NCBI GenBank assembly: GCA_023426345.1
Contig: JAFAAX010000169.1
Span: forward strand, 1-12,842
DNA: 12,842 nt
Direction of reading: 5' to 3'
Source: Actinomycetes bacterium
Lineage (GTDB): Bacteria; Actinomycetota; Actinomycetes; Actinomycetales; Actinomycetaceae
The notes beneath the pieces are model-generated. The model ran no database searches. It saw nothing but the letters and a program-made list of their open reading frames with translations, and was not told the DNA's origin. This document shows positions 6,203 to 12,842 of this stretch, piece after piece; within the stretch, counting starts at the first letter, position 1, and each line of letters starts with the position of its first letter. A program made the translations under genes and the position numbers.

Positions 6203-7347
6203 GGACCGAGCAGGGACTGGTCGCCCACCCCGGGCCGGCGACCTGGGTCTTTCGCGCAGGGGCACTGGCGGAGCTGCCGCAGATCCTGGCGTCGCGCGAG
6301 TGGCGTCGCGTCGGCGTCCTCCACGGGGAGCGCGGATGGCGGGCCGCCCGGCGGTTGCTGCCCGAGCCCGCGACGTGGGCCGTCGAGGTCGTCGACGCGC
6401 CGTTCGGGGGTGAGTGCTCGCCCGAGGAGGTCGGCCGGGTGCGCGACCTGGTACGCGAGCAGGATCTGGACGCGGTGGTCGCCGTCGGCGGGGGGAAGGT
6501 CATGGATACCGCGAAGGCGGCGGGACTGCGCGCCGGGGACACGCCGGTGGTCCTGGTTCCGACGCTGGCGTCGAACTGCGCGGCATGGGCGACGATCAGC
6601 GTCCTGTACCGACCCGACAGCACCCCGATCGGGCACGAGGTCCATCCCCACCCCGCCGACGTCGTCCTGGTCGATCCCCGGGTCCTCGCGGACGCGCCGA
6701 CGGAGTACCTCAGGGCCGGGATCGCGGACACCCTGGCGAAGTGGTACGAGTGCGCGGGCGGGTTGGCGGCCGCCGACGGCTGGGACCTCAGCGCGGGGAT
6801 GGCCCGACACGCCGCGCGGATGTGCCGCGACCTGCTCACCGAGCACGCGGAGGCGGCGCTGGTCGATGCGGAGGCGGGCGTGGTCTCCGACGACGTCAGG
6901 ATCGTCCAGCAGGTCGTCATCCAGACGGCGGGCCTGGTCGGGGCGTTCGGTGGCGCGTACGGCCGGGCGACCGCGGCTCATGCCGTCCATGACGGGCTGT
7001 CCGCTCTGCCGTCGCTGCACGACACGCTCCACGGCACCAAGGTCGCCTACGGCGTCCTGGTCCAGCTGGCGCTCGAAGGGCGTTGGACCGAGGTCGCCGA
7101 TCTGGACGTGCTCTACCCGCGTCTGGGACTGCCGCGCACGCTCGACCAGCTGGGGGTCGTCGAGCCGGAGGCCGATGCGGTCGCGACCATCGCGCGCATC
7201 GCGGCCGCACCCGGGACGACGATCCACGCCCTGCCCGTCCCGGTCGCCTCCGCGGACGTCGAACGGGCGTTGCGGGAGCTGGAGGAGCACGAACGTCCGA
7301 CAGTCGACACCACAGACCACGGGGCGCCCCGCCCCACCCACCACTGA
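6199..7347 (+). CDS. GldA-like iron/zinc alcohol dehydrogenase, hydroxycarboxylate dehydrogenase (HcxA) type
   Basis: This 382-residue protein belongs to the glycerol dehydrogenase branch of the metal-containing alcohol dehydrogenases. The nucleotide motif is GGGKVMDTAK (97-106). Probable metal ligands are D177 (GIADTLAKWYE), H261 (AAHAVHDGL) and H278 (LHGTKVAYG). The pieces CAAW, AGIADTLAKWYE and LHGTKVAYGVLVQ resemble E. coli HcxA (YbdH), which reduces 2-oxo acids such as 2-oxobutyrate with NADPH. In E. coli, ybdH lies next to ybdL, a methionine aminotransferase, and here the gene overlaps an aminotransferase gene (ATGA). I infer that the pair acts on 2-oxo/2-hydroxy acids from methionine; glycerol dehydrogenase is a less likely alternative. 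The C-terminal ~15 residues are a His/Pro/Thr-rich tail. The start at 6199 has GAGAGGA just upstream. Confidence 0.8.
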   Translation: MRTEQGLVAHPGPATWVFRAGALAELPQILASREWRRVGVLHGERGWRAARRLLPEPATWAVEVVDAPFGGECSPEEVGRVRDLVREQDLDAVVAVGGGKVMDTAKAAGLRAGDTPVVLVPTLASNCAAWATISVLYRPDSTPIGHEVHPHPADVVLVDPRVLADAPTEYLRAGIADTLAKWYECAGGLAAADGWDLSAGMARHAARMCRDLLTEHAEAALVDAEAGVVSDDVRIVQQVVIQTAGLVGAFGGAYGRATAAHAVHDGLSALPSLHDTLHGTKVAYGVLVQLALEGRWTEVADLDVLYPRLGLPRTLDQLGVVEPEADAVATIARIAAAPGTTIHALPVPVASADVERALRELEEHERPTVDTTDHGAPRPTHH

Positions 7348-7353
7348 AGGAGA
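7347..7353 (+). promoter_or_regulatory. Strong ribosome binding site of luxS
   Basis: AAGGAGA lies five bases before ATG 7359 in the 11-base gap after the preceding stop. It is the best Shine-Dalgarno match in the seven-gene run, which suggests efficient independent initiation on luxS. Confidence 0.75.
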
Positions 7354-7358
7354 ACACC

Positions 7359-7838
7359 ATGGCAGACGTCGAGAGTTTCGAGCTGGACCACACCGCCGTG
7401 CACGCGCCGTATGTGCGGCTGATCTCGGTCGAGACCGGTCCTGCGGGTGACCGGATCTCGAACTTCGACCTGCGTCTGGTCCAGCCCAACCAGAACGCGA
7501 TCCCCACCGCGGGTCTGCACACGATCGAACACCTGCTGGCCTCGCTGCTGCGCGACCGGATGGACGGCGTCATCGACTGCTCGCCGTTCGGGTGCCGGAC
7601 GGGATTCCACCTCATCACGTGGGGTACGCCGTCCGTCGAGACGGTGACCCGAGTGCTCACGGACTCCCTGCGCGCGATCGCCCAGGACGTCACGTGGGAC
7701 GACGTCCCCGGCGTCGCCGAGGTCTCGTGCGGGAACTACCGCGACCATTCGCTGTTCTCCGCGAAGGAGTGGTCGGCCAAGATCCTGTCCGAGGGCTTCA
7801 GCGTCGACCCCTTCGAGCGCAGGCTGCTGGACGCATGA
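7359..7838 (+). CDS. luxS: S-ribosylhomocysteine lyase LuxS
   Basis: LuxS cleaves S-ribosylhomocysteine to homocysteine and 4,5-dihydroxy-2,3-pentanedione (DPD), the precursor of the AI-2 signal, in the cytoplasm. The 159-residue length matches the family (B. subtilis 157). The metal site is intact: H54 and H58 in HTIEH plus C124 in SCGNYRDH. The catalytic pair is E57 and C79 in SPFGCRTGF. The N-terminal FELDHT and the LRLVQPNQ segment are also typical. It sits 11 bases after the dehydrogenase gene and overlaps the next gene by ATGA. With the upstream cystathionine beta-synthase-like gene and methionine genes, homocysteine recycling is the likely main job; signalling by AI-2 would follow from the same reaction. 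The enzyme supplying its substrate (Pfs nucleosidase) is not in the window. Confidence 0.97.
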   Translation: MADVESFELDHTAVHAPYVRLISVETGPAGDRISNFDLRLVQPNQNAIPTAGLHTIEHLLASLLRDRMDGVIDCSPFGCRTGFHLITWGTPSVETVTRVLTDSLRAIAQDVTWDDVPGVAEVSCGNYRDHSLFSAKEWSAKILSEGFSVDPFERRLLDA

Positions 7839-8689
7839 GCGCCATTCCCGCGCCCCCGCCGGACCTGGGCGTTGATCCGTTTGCCTCCTTGGCGGGGGAG
7901 GTCGTGTGGGTGACGGGGGCGGCTCGGGGGATCGGGGCGGCGGTGGTGGAGGCCTTCGCTGCGCGCGGTGCCCGCGTCGTCGCCTCGGACCTGTCGTTCC
8001 CGGAGGGCCCGCTGTCGCCTGCTGATCCGCCGAGTGGTCGCGTGGCCGCGAGGGTTGACGGGGGTGGGGTGTGGCGGGCCCACGTTGATGTCTCCTCGGA
8101 GTCGTCGGTGGAGGCGTTGGCCGATGCGATCGGGGCCCACCCGCAGTTGGGGACCGTGGGAGTGTTGGTCAACAGTGCCGGGTCCTCGACGATGGCGCGG
8201 GTGGTGGACACGACGGTGGAGCAGTGGGAGTTCAACCAGGGGTTGAATGCCCGCGGCTCGTTCCTCACGGCCCGGGCGGTGGCCCGGCGCTTGGAGGGGG
8301 CGGGGTGTGCGGGCAGGGTCGTCCTGGTGGCCAGTCAGGCGGGGAAGAACGGGTATCGGTGCATGGGGGCCTATGTGGCGTCCAAGCATGCGGTGCTGGG
8401 TCTGGTGAAGACCTTGGCGATTGAGGAGGCGCCGTTCGGGATCACGGTCAATGCGGTGTGCCCGGGGATCGTGGAGACCGACATGAAGCGCCGCGAGCGG
8501 GTGGAGGGCGGGGCGCTGCGTGGCATGACAGCGGCGGAGGTTCAGGCCGAGGACACGTCCCAGGTGCCTCTGGGGCGCACGGGTCAACCCGCCGATGTCG
8601 CGGGGGTGTGCCTGTTCCTGGCCAGTGACCTGGCTGGCTACATGACGGGCCAGGCCATCAACGTCACCGGCGGAATGACCATGCACTGA
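7835..8689 (+). CDS. Short-chain dehydrogenase/reductase (SDR)
   Basis: This 284-residue classical SDR has the cofactor motif TGAARGIG (27-34), D52 after the second strand (predicts NAD(H) over NADP(H)), NSAG (113-116) in place of the usual NNAG, and the catalytic residues S167, Y180 and K184 (YVASK). The end, INVTGGMTMH, resembles sugar-alcohol or polyol dehydrogenases such as sorbitol-6-phosphate and butanediol dehydrogenases, but the substrate cannot be read from sequence. An insert of ~20 residues follows the second strand (about 54-78). The ATG overlaps the luxS stop (ATGA), so it is probably translated with luxS. Codon use is shifted: many GGG, GTG, TTG and GCG codons, unlike the C-ending preference of metQNI. 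It is the last gene before a convergent unit. Confidence 0.85.
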   Translation: MSAIPAPPPDLGVDPFASLAGEVVWVTGAARGIGAAVVEAFAARGARVVASDLSFPEGPLSPADPPSGRVAARVDGGGVWRAHVDVSSESSVEALADAIGAHPQLGTVGVLVNSAGSSTMARVVDTTVEQWEFNQGLNARGSFLTARAVARRLEGAGCAGRVVLVASQAGKNGYRCMGAYVASKHAVLGLVKTLAIEEAPFGITVNAVCPGIVETDMKRRERVEGGALRGMTAAEVQAEDTSQVPLGRTGQPADVAGVCLFLASDLAGYMTGQAINVTGGMTMH

Positions 8690-8711
8690 CGCGACACCGG
8701 TGTCGTGGTCA
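8687..8711. terminator. Palindrome between convergent genes, possible bidirectional terminator
   Basis: CGACACCGGTGTCG at 8692-8705 is a perfect 14-base palindrome. Flanking TGAC (8687-8690) and GTCA (8708-8711) extend it to a hairpin of 5 plus 4 pairs around a CCGG loop with a small internal loop. The outer arms contain the stop codons of both converging genes, the short-chain dehydrogenase (TGA 8687-8689) and the ABC permease (TGA on the minus strand, 8711-8709). There is no T run on either side, so it would be an atypical intrinsic terminator, or a protein site. Confidence 0.45.
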
Positions 8712-9821
8712 CACCCGGGCGGCGGACAGCGCCTCGCGCAGGCGCACGCGCGGGCCGACGTGGAGCAGGGAACGGCGGTAGATCCGCGCGGCCACGGCGA
8801 TCGCCGCGGCCGCCGAGGCGCCCAGCACCACCAGCGACACCAACGGCTCCCACCACGCGGCCGTCCCGACGAACAGCCGGACGGGCATCGCGACGGGCGC
8901 CGAGAACGGGAAGTAGGAGGCGATGGTCATGACCAGCCGGTTCTCGGGGAACAGGATGACGACGAAGTAGGGGAGCATCGTCAGCATCATCGCGGGCATC
9001 AAGACATTGCCGGAGTCCTCGATCCGCGACACCAGGGACGCGCTGGCGGCGAAGATCGCGGCCAGCAGCACGAACCCGACGATGAAGAACAGGACGAACC
9101 AGAGGATCGGCGCGCCGAGCATCCCCAGCAGCTCCGACTGCCCCGTGACCATCAGCCCGATGACGGACACGGCGGCGACGGCGGCGGTCTGGCCCAGGGC
9201 CAGCACGGAGTTCCCCAGGATCTTGCCGGCCAGCAGGGCGCGCGCCGGGACGGCGGCCAGGAGGATCTCCACGGTGCGGGTCTGCTTCTCTACGATCGTG
9301 TTGTTCGCGATCGTCGCGCCGAAGCCCATCGCCGACATCATGAAGACGGCGCCGAACAGGGCGGCGACCAGGTAGGCGACGCCGGACCCGGACGCGGAGG
9401 GCTCCAGCAGGTCGACGGGCGGCGCCACGGTGAAGGCGGCGACCACGTCGGAGGGCTCGGCCTCCAGCGCCAGGATGCGCACGCCGGTCGGGGAGGCGGG
9501 GTCGGCCACCACTGCGGCGTCGACGGCCCCGTCCTCCACGGCCGCCCGGGCCGCCGACTCGTCGGCGACCACCTGGGGATCCACGGGGGCGCCCTCGGGA
9601 ATGAGGGGGACGACGTCCGCGGTGACGGCGACGGGCGCGGGGTCGGGTGCGCGCCCGGAGAGGATCCCGCCGGCGATGACGCCCGCCAGGACGGCGACCA
9701 GCAGGATCGCGGTGGAGATCAGGAAGGACTTCGTCCGGATCTGGGCCGTGATCTCGCGGGCGGCGACCAGCCCGGTCGCGCGCCAGAAGCGCGAGGACCT
9801 CGAGGATGACGGGGAACTCAT
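8709..9821 (-). CDS. ABC-2 type exporter permease, NatB-like
   Basis: This 370-residue membrane protein has one N-terminal span (~34-55), an extracytoplasmic region of ~90 residues (~58-147), then about five spans (~148-172, 205-226, 237-263, 274-292 and 322-347). The cytoplasmic segment EKQTRTVEILLAAVPARALLAGKILG (~178-203) is the hallmark of the NatB/ABC-2 export permease group. It would form the channel for the ATPase encoded just upstream, whose stop overlaps its ATG (ATGA on the minus strand). NatAB of Bacillus exports sodium; other relatives export drugs or peptides, so the substrate is open. A pair of sensor kinase and response regulator genes lies upstream in the same direction. Confidence 0.85.
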   Translation of the reverse strand: MSSPSSSRSSRFWRATGLVAAREITAQIRTKSFLISTAILLVAVLAGVIAGGILSGRAPDPAPVAVTADVVPLIPEGAPVDPQVVADESAARAAVEDGAVDAAVVADPASPTGVRILALEAEPSDVVAAFTVAPPVDLLEPSASGSGVAYLVAALFGAVFMMSAMGFGATIANNTIVEKQTRTVEILLAAVPARALLAGKILGNSVLALGQTAAVAAVSVIGLMVTGQSELLGMLGAPILWFVLFFIVGFVLLAAIFAASASLVSRIEDSGNVLMPAMMLTMLPYFVVILFPENRLVMTIASYFPFSAPVAMPVRLFVGTAAWWEPLVSLVVLGASAAAAIAVAARIYRRSLLHVGPRVRLREALSAARV

Positions 9822-10765
9822 GCGGCTGTCTCCTGACCGGTCGTGGGGGCGGCGGCGCCGTCCGTCGCCTCGGGGGCGTCGCCGACGACGTCGCGGAAGA
9901 TCTCGGTGAGGCGCGGGACCTCGGGCGTGAAGGCGTGGACGGGGCCGCGGGCCACCAGCTCCCGGAGGACCCGCTGGGCGGCGTCCTCGTCGAGCGGCTC
10001 GATCGTGGCCGTGTCGCCGGCCAGCTCGGTGACGGCGAGGCCGGGCTCGTCGCGCAGCCACCCGAGGTCCTCCGCGGCCTCGATGCGGTAGCGGCGCGTG
10101 GAGAACCGGGCGCGCAGCTCCTCGATGCTGCCGCGCGCCCGGATGACGCCGCCCGCGATGATGACCAGGTCGTCGCACAGGCGCTCGACGACATCGAGCT
10201 GATGGGAGGACAGTAGGACGGGGATGCCGCGCTCCGCGCGTTCGCCCAGCGCGGCGACGATCGTGTCGACGGCCAGGGGGTCCAGACCGGAGAAGGGCTC
10301 GTCCAGGATCAGGGCGGTCGGGTCGTGGACCAGGGAGACGGCGATCTGGGCCCGTTGCTGGTTGCCGAGCGACAGCTTCTCGATCGGGTCGTCCGCCCGA
10401 TCCGCGAGACCCAGGGACTCGATGAGGCCCTCGGCGTTGCGGGTGGCGCCGTCCCGGTCCAGCCCGTGGAGGCGCGCGAAGTAGACGAGCTGCTCCAGGA
10501 GCGCCATCTTCGGGTAGAGCCCGCGCTCCTCGGGCATGTAGCCGAACCCGTGGCGGGACTCCTGATCCAGGGGGCGCCCGTCCCATGTGACCCGGCCGGC
10601 GTCGGCGGCGAGCACACCCAGCATGATGCGCATCGTCGTGGTCTTGCCGGCGCCGTTGCCGCCGACGAATCCCGTGAGACGGCCGGGCGCGATCTGGAAG
10701 GAGACGTCGTCCAGCGCGGTCCGGTCCCCGAACCGCCGCGTGACGTGCTCGATGGCGAGTGCCAT
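9818..10765 (-). CDS. ABC exporter ATP-binding protein, NatA-like
   Basis: This 315-residue ATPase shows Walker A GGNGAGKT (35-42), the signature LSLGNQQ (131-137) in the form seen in NatA-type exporters, Walker B LILDEP with E156, and the H-loop H188. GFGYMPEERGLYPKM (~73-87) is also typical of this group. Residues ~224-300 form a C-terminal extension like DUF4162. The ATG at 10765 has GAGAGGA seven bases upstream on the minus strand. It overlaps the permease gene by ATGA, so the two form a transporter. It follows the response regulator gene by 80 bases that contain a promoter-like sequence, so it may be transcribed both with the two-component genes and by itself. Confidence 0.9.
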   Translation of the reverse strand: MALAIEHVTRRFGDRTALDDVSFQIAPGRLTGFVGGNGAGKTTTMRIMLGVLAADAGRVTWDGRPLDQESRHGFGYMPEERGLYPKMALLEQLVYFARLHGLDRDGATRNAEGLIESLGLADRADDPIEKLSLGNQQRAQIAVSLVHDPTALILDEPFSGLDPLAVDTIVAALGERAERGIPVLLSSHQLDVVERLCDDLVIIAGGVIRARGSIEELRARFSTRRYRIEAAEDLGWLRDEPGLAVTELAGDTATIEPLDEDAAQRVLRELVARGPVHAFTPEVPRLTEIFRDVVGDAPEATDGAAAPTTGQETAA

Positions 10766-10792
10766 GGTGCGTCCTCTCGTTGCGTGCCCTCC

Positions 10793-10798
10793 ACGCTA
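10793..10798 (-). promoter_or_regulatory. Putative -10 element for the ABC exporter genes
   Basis: TAGCGT on the minus strand, 27 bases upstream of the ATPase ATG, fits TANNNT and equals the hexamer proposed at 843-848. A start near 10786 would leave a leader of ~20 bases that includes the Shine-Dalgarno sequence. No good -35 hexamer is visible; the spacer is occupied by the palindrome at 10802-10817. Confidence 0.35.
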
Positions 10799-10801
10799 CG
10801 A

Positions 10802-10817
10802 GGGCGGCGCGCCGCCC
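10802..10817. promoter_or_regulatory. Perfect 16-base palindrome upstream of the ABC exporter genes
   Basis: GGGCGGCGCGCCGCCC reads the same on both strands. It lies between the putative -10 (10793-10798) and the -35 position, where an operator would act. A second symmetric sequence, TCCCCCTGGGGGA (10821-10833), follows directly. Alternatively the two form hairpins that end or slow transcription of the response regulator gene; no T run follows. Confidence 0.4.
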
Positions 10818-10845
10818 GCCTCCCCCTGGGGGATGAATTCGCGGG

Positions 10846-11550
10846 TCATCGGGCCGAGCCGTGGCGATACGCCCACACGACGGCCTGGACGCGGTCCCGG
10901 ACGCCCAGCTTCATGAGGATATTGGAGACGTGGGTCTTGACGGTGGCGACGCCGACGACCCTCCGGGCGGCGATCTCCTCGTTCGACAGGCCCTCCGCCA
11001 TCAGGCGGAGCACCTCCGCCTCACGGGGGGTCAGCGCGGTGTCCGTTCCGGCCGCCGCGGGCGCCTCCGGCGCCGTCGCGCCCAGCGCCCGGCGGATCAG
11101 GGCGCTCGTGAGTTCGGGGGCGACCAGCCCGTCGCCTGCGGCCGCGGAGCGCACGGCGGCGATGAGCTGCTCGGGCCGCGTGTTCTTCAGCAGGTACCCG
11201 CACGCGCCCGCCCGCAGGGCCTCCACCAGGTAGTCCTCGCGCTGGAAGGTGGTGAGCATGAGGACGGCGCACGCCAGGTCCGGATCGGCCGTGATCCGGC
11301 GGGTCGCCGTCAGGCCGTCCGTCCCTGGCATCTGGACGTCCATGCACACCAGGTCCGGGCGCTCGCGTCGAGCGGCCTCCACGCCGGCCTCCCCGTCCGT
11401 GGCGGTCGCCACCACGCGGATGCCGGGGTCGGTCTGGAGGATCATCGCGATGCCCGCGGTCATCAGCGGCTGGTCGTCGACCAGGACGACGCGGATCGGG
11501 TCGGCACCGTCGTGTCCGCCCGACAGCCCGTGGGCGCCCTCGTCAGCCAT
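10846..11550 (-). CDS. Response regulator, NarL/FixJ family
   Basis: This 234-residue DNA-binding regulator has a receiver domain (~18-135) with acidic residues D25 and D26, phosphorylation site D71 (CMDVQMPGTDG), T100 and K122. A linker rich in Ala/Pro follows (~155-170). The C-terminal LuxR-type helix-turn-helix (~172-230) carries LTPREAEVLRLMAEGLSNEEIA and VATVKTHVSNILMKLGV. The N-terminal ~17 residues before the receiver are extra. ATG 11550 has GGAGGT five bases upstream and overlaps the end of the histidine kinase gene by eight bases, so the two are translated together and are almost certainly a pair. Probable target: the ABC exporter genes 80 bases downstream, perhaps via the palindrome there (inferred). 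Confidence 0.93.
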   Translation of the reverse strand: MADEGAHGLSGGHDGADPIRVVLVDDQPLMTAGIAMILQTDPGIRVVATATDGEAGVEAARRERPDLVCMDVQMPGTDGLTATRRITADPDLACAVLMLTTFQREDYLVEALRAGACGYLLKNTRPEQLIAAVRSAAAGDGLVAPELTSALIRRALGATAPEAPAAAGTDTALTPREAEVLRLMAEGLSNEEIAARRVVGVATVKTHVSNILMKLGVRDRVQAVVWAYRHGSAR

Positions 11551-12842
11551 GTCCCACCTCCAGGGGGATGCGGGCGCGGACGACCCAGCCGCCCCCGGAC
11601 AGGGGGCCGGCCTCCAGGGCGCCGCCGACGGCCCCGACGCGCTCGGCCATGCCGACGAGCCCCAGTCCGGCCCCCTCCCCGCGGGACCGCCCGCCGGACA
11701 GGTGCCGCGCCGGGCGGGCGTTCGCGACCTCGATCTCGACCCAGCCCCGCCCGTGGCGCACCCGCACGTCGGTGGCCGTTGCTGGCCCCGCGTGGCGGCG
11801 GACGTTGGTCAACGCCTCCTGGGCGACGCGGTAGAGGGTGAGGGACACCAAGGGCGGCAGCGGAACCGCCGCCCCGATCTCCGCGAGCGTCGTGGGGACG
11901 CCGGCCTCGCAGGACTCGGCGACCAGGTCGGGCAGGCGGTCCACGCCGAGCGAGTCCGTGGGATCGCCCGGCGTGTGGCGCAGCGTGCGCAGGAGCCCGT
12001 GCATCTCGTCGACGGCCTGGCGGGATGCGTCCTCGATCCGCACCAGCGCGTCGCGCACGACGGGATCCGCCGGGGCGCCCGCGCCCTCCACCGCCAAGCG
12101 GGCGGCCCCCGCCTGGACGCCGATGAGGGAGACGTGGTGGGCGACGGCGTCGTGGAGCTCACGGGCGATGCGCACGCGCTCCCAGGCGACGGCCTGCTGC
12201 TCGCCGCGGCGGCGCTCCGCCGACAGGCGCCGCGCCAGGTCCTCCAGCGCGGCGCGGTCGCGGGCCGACGCCCAGGCGCGCTCGCCGAACCAGTACGCGC
12301 CCGCGAAGTAGACGGCGTTGTTGATGAGCTGGATGAGGCTGAAGGCGAGCAGCGGCGACAGCGACCATCCGGCGGCGGCCCGCGCGGGCAGCTCCTTGAT
12401 CACGTCCGGATCGGTCGACAGCTGGAACAGGTTGACGAGCAGCCACACCAGCATCGCCAGGACGACGCCGAGGCGCACCCACGCCGCGCGCCGACGGTCC
12501 GCGTCCCAGGCGCCCTCGGAGTACAGCGCCAGGAACAGCGAGATGTTGAGGACCAGGTACTCCTGCACGCCGATCTGCCCGGCCACGCCGAACGCCGTGG
12601 CGACCGTCAGCAGCACCTGCCAGGGGTGGGTGAGGCGCGCGGCCAAGGGGAGCGTCGCCGCCGCCAGCAGGGCCAGGGACACCCACGCGGCGGGGGGATC
12701 CCCGTACAGGCCCGTCATCCCCGTCAGCGTGCTGGTGAGCACGGAGCCCAGGAACATCGCGACGGCGACCCCGATGGCCAGGCGCATCCGGTCGGCGGAC
12801 GGACGAGGGCGGCGCCACGTCCCGGAGGGGGCCGTTCCCGCG
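11543..12842 (-). CDS. Sensor histidine kinase, NarL-type (HisKA_3), 5' end outside window
   Basis: The protein has an N-terminal membrane part with about five hydrophobic spans (near 2-24, 34-50, 56-90, 104-122 and 143-168, counted from ATG 12787), a short coiled-coil region (~175-205), the HisKA_3 phosphorylation site H212 in RIARELHDAVAHHVS, and an HATPase domain with N-box N328 (QEALTNVRRH) and G-box GAGLGLVGM (372-380). It would sense a membrane or envelope signal and phosphorylate the regulator encoded next. ATG 12787 has no Shine-Dalgarno sequence. The frame stays open to the right edge and reads TWRRPRPSADRM before this Met, a cytoplasmic N-terminus common in such kinases, so the true start is probably outside. 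If it did start at 12787 it would have 414 residues. Confidence 0.9.
   Translation of the reverse strand, partial: AGTAPSGTWRRPRPSADRMRLAIGVAVAMFLGSVLTSTLTGMTGLYGDPPAAWVSLALLAAATLPLAARLTHPWQVLLTVATAFGVAGQIGVQEYLVLNISLFLALYSEGAWDADRRRAAWVRLGVVLAMLVWLLVNLFQLSTDPDVIKELPARAAAGWSLSPLLAFSLIQLINNAVYFAGAYWFGERAWASARDRAALEDLARRLSAERRRGEQQAVAWERVRIARELHDAVAHHVSLIGVQAGAARLAVEGAGAPADPVVRDALVRIEDASRQAVDEMHGLLRTLRHTPGDPTDSLGVDRLPDLVAESCEAGVPTTLAEIGAAVPLPPLVSLTLYRVAQEALTNVRRHAGPATATDVRVRHGRGWVEIEVANARPARHLSGGRSRGEGAGLGLVGMAERVGAVGGALEAGPLSGGGWVVRARIPLEVGHG

Noticed and set aside
8700..9809. Long plus-strand frame antisense to the ABC permease
   Set aside because: Gln/Gly/Asp/His/Arg-rich without domains; the minus strand encodes a clear membrane permease.
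10325..11841. Plus-strand frames antisense to the ATPase, response regulator and kinase
   Set aside because: No recognisable domains; the minus strand carries complete conserved motifs for all three proteins.
1..12842. Mobile element, CRISPR array, tRNA or rRNA
   Set aside because: No transposase or integrase motifs, no regularly spaced direct repeats, no tRNA T-loop/acceptor pattern and no rRNA sequence were seen.

Overview
The window is very GC-rich, with strong G/C bias at third codon positions, tightly packed genes and many ATGA/GTGA stop-start overlaps. This suggests an actinobacterium. The gene set (LuxS, a cystathionine beta-synthase-like enzyme, MetQNI, a NatAB-like ABC exporter with a NarL-type two-component system) would fit Actinomyces, Schaalia or a relative, but that is an inference from style and content, not a taxonomic assignment.

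Layout: (1) bases 1-624 hold the 3' end of dnaG, the primase, with its helicase-binding domain. (2) Bases 625-994 are intergenic. Their second half looks like a regulatory leader: an extended -10 element, then, exactly at leaderless spacing, a 12-codon reading frame with two consecutive cysteine TGT codons, then a stretch that can base-pair with the Shine-Dalgarno sequence of the next gene. (3) 995-1987 is a PLP enzyme of the cystathionine beta-synthase type that lacks C-terminal CBS domains. (4) After a 282-base gap without a recognisable riboswitch, 2270-8689 is a run of seven same-strand genes, four of whose junctions overlap by 4 bases: metQ, metN and metI (methionine importer), an MtnE-like aminotransferase, an HcxA-like hydroxycarboxylate dehydrogenase, luxS, and a short-chain dehydrogenase. 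(5) A 19-base gap at 8690-8708, filled by a palindrome, separates this from converging genes on the minus strand: ABC-2 permease (8709-9821), ABC ATPase (9818-10765), response regulator (10846-11550) and sensor histidine kinase (11543 to the right edge, 5' end outside the window).

How the genes may work together: MetQNI imports methionine and possibly related compounds. The MtnE-like enzyme interconverts methionine and its 2-oxo acid (KMTB). The HcxA-like enzyme could interconvert that oxo acid and the 2-hydroxy acid. LuxS releases homocysteine (and the AI-2 precursor DPD) from S-ribosylhomocysteine. The cystathionine beta-synthase-like enzyme upstream would draw homocysteine toward cysteine. 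The last gene, a short-chain dehydrogenase coupled to luxS, has no assigned substrate; a role in reducing the dicarbonyl DPD is a testable guess. The minus-strand genes form a separate signalling and export unit, probably responding to an envelope or drug signal.

The most noteworthy item is the candidate cysteine-responsive leader peptide (856-894) with SD-sequestering helix in front of the cystathionine beta-synthase gene.
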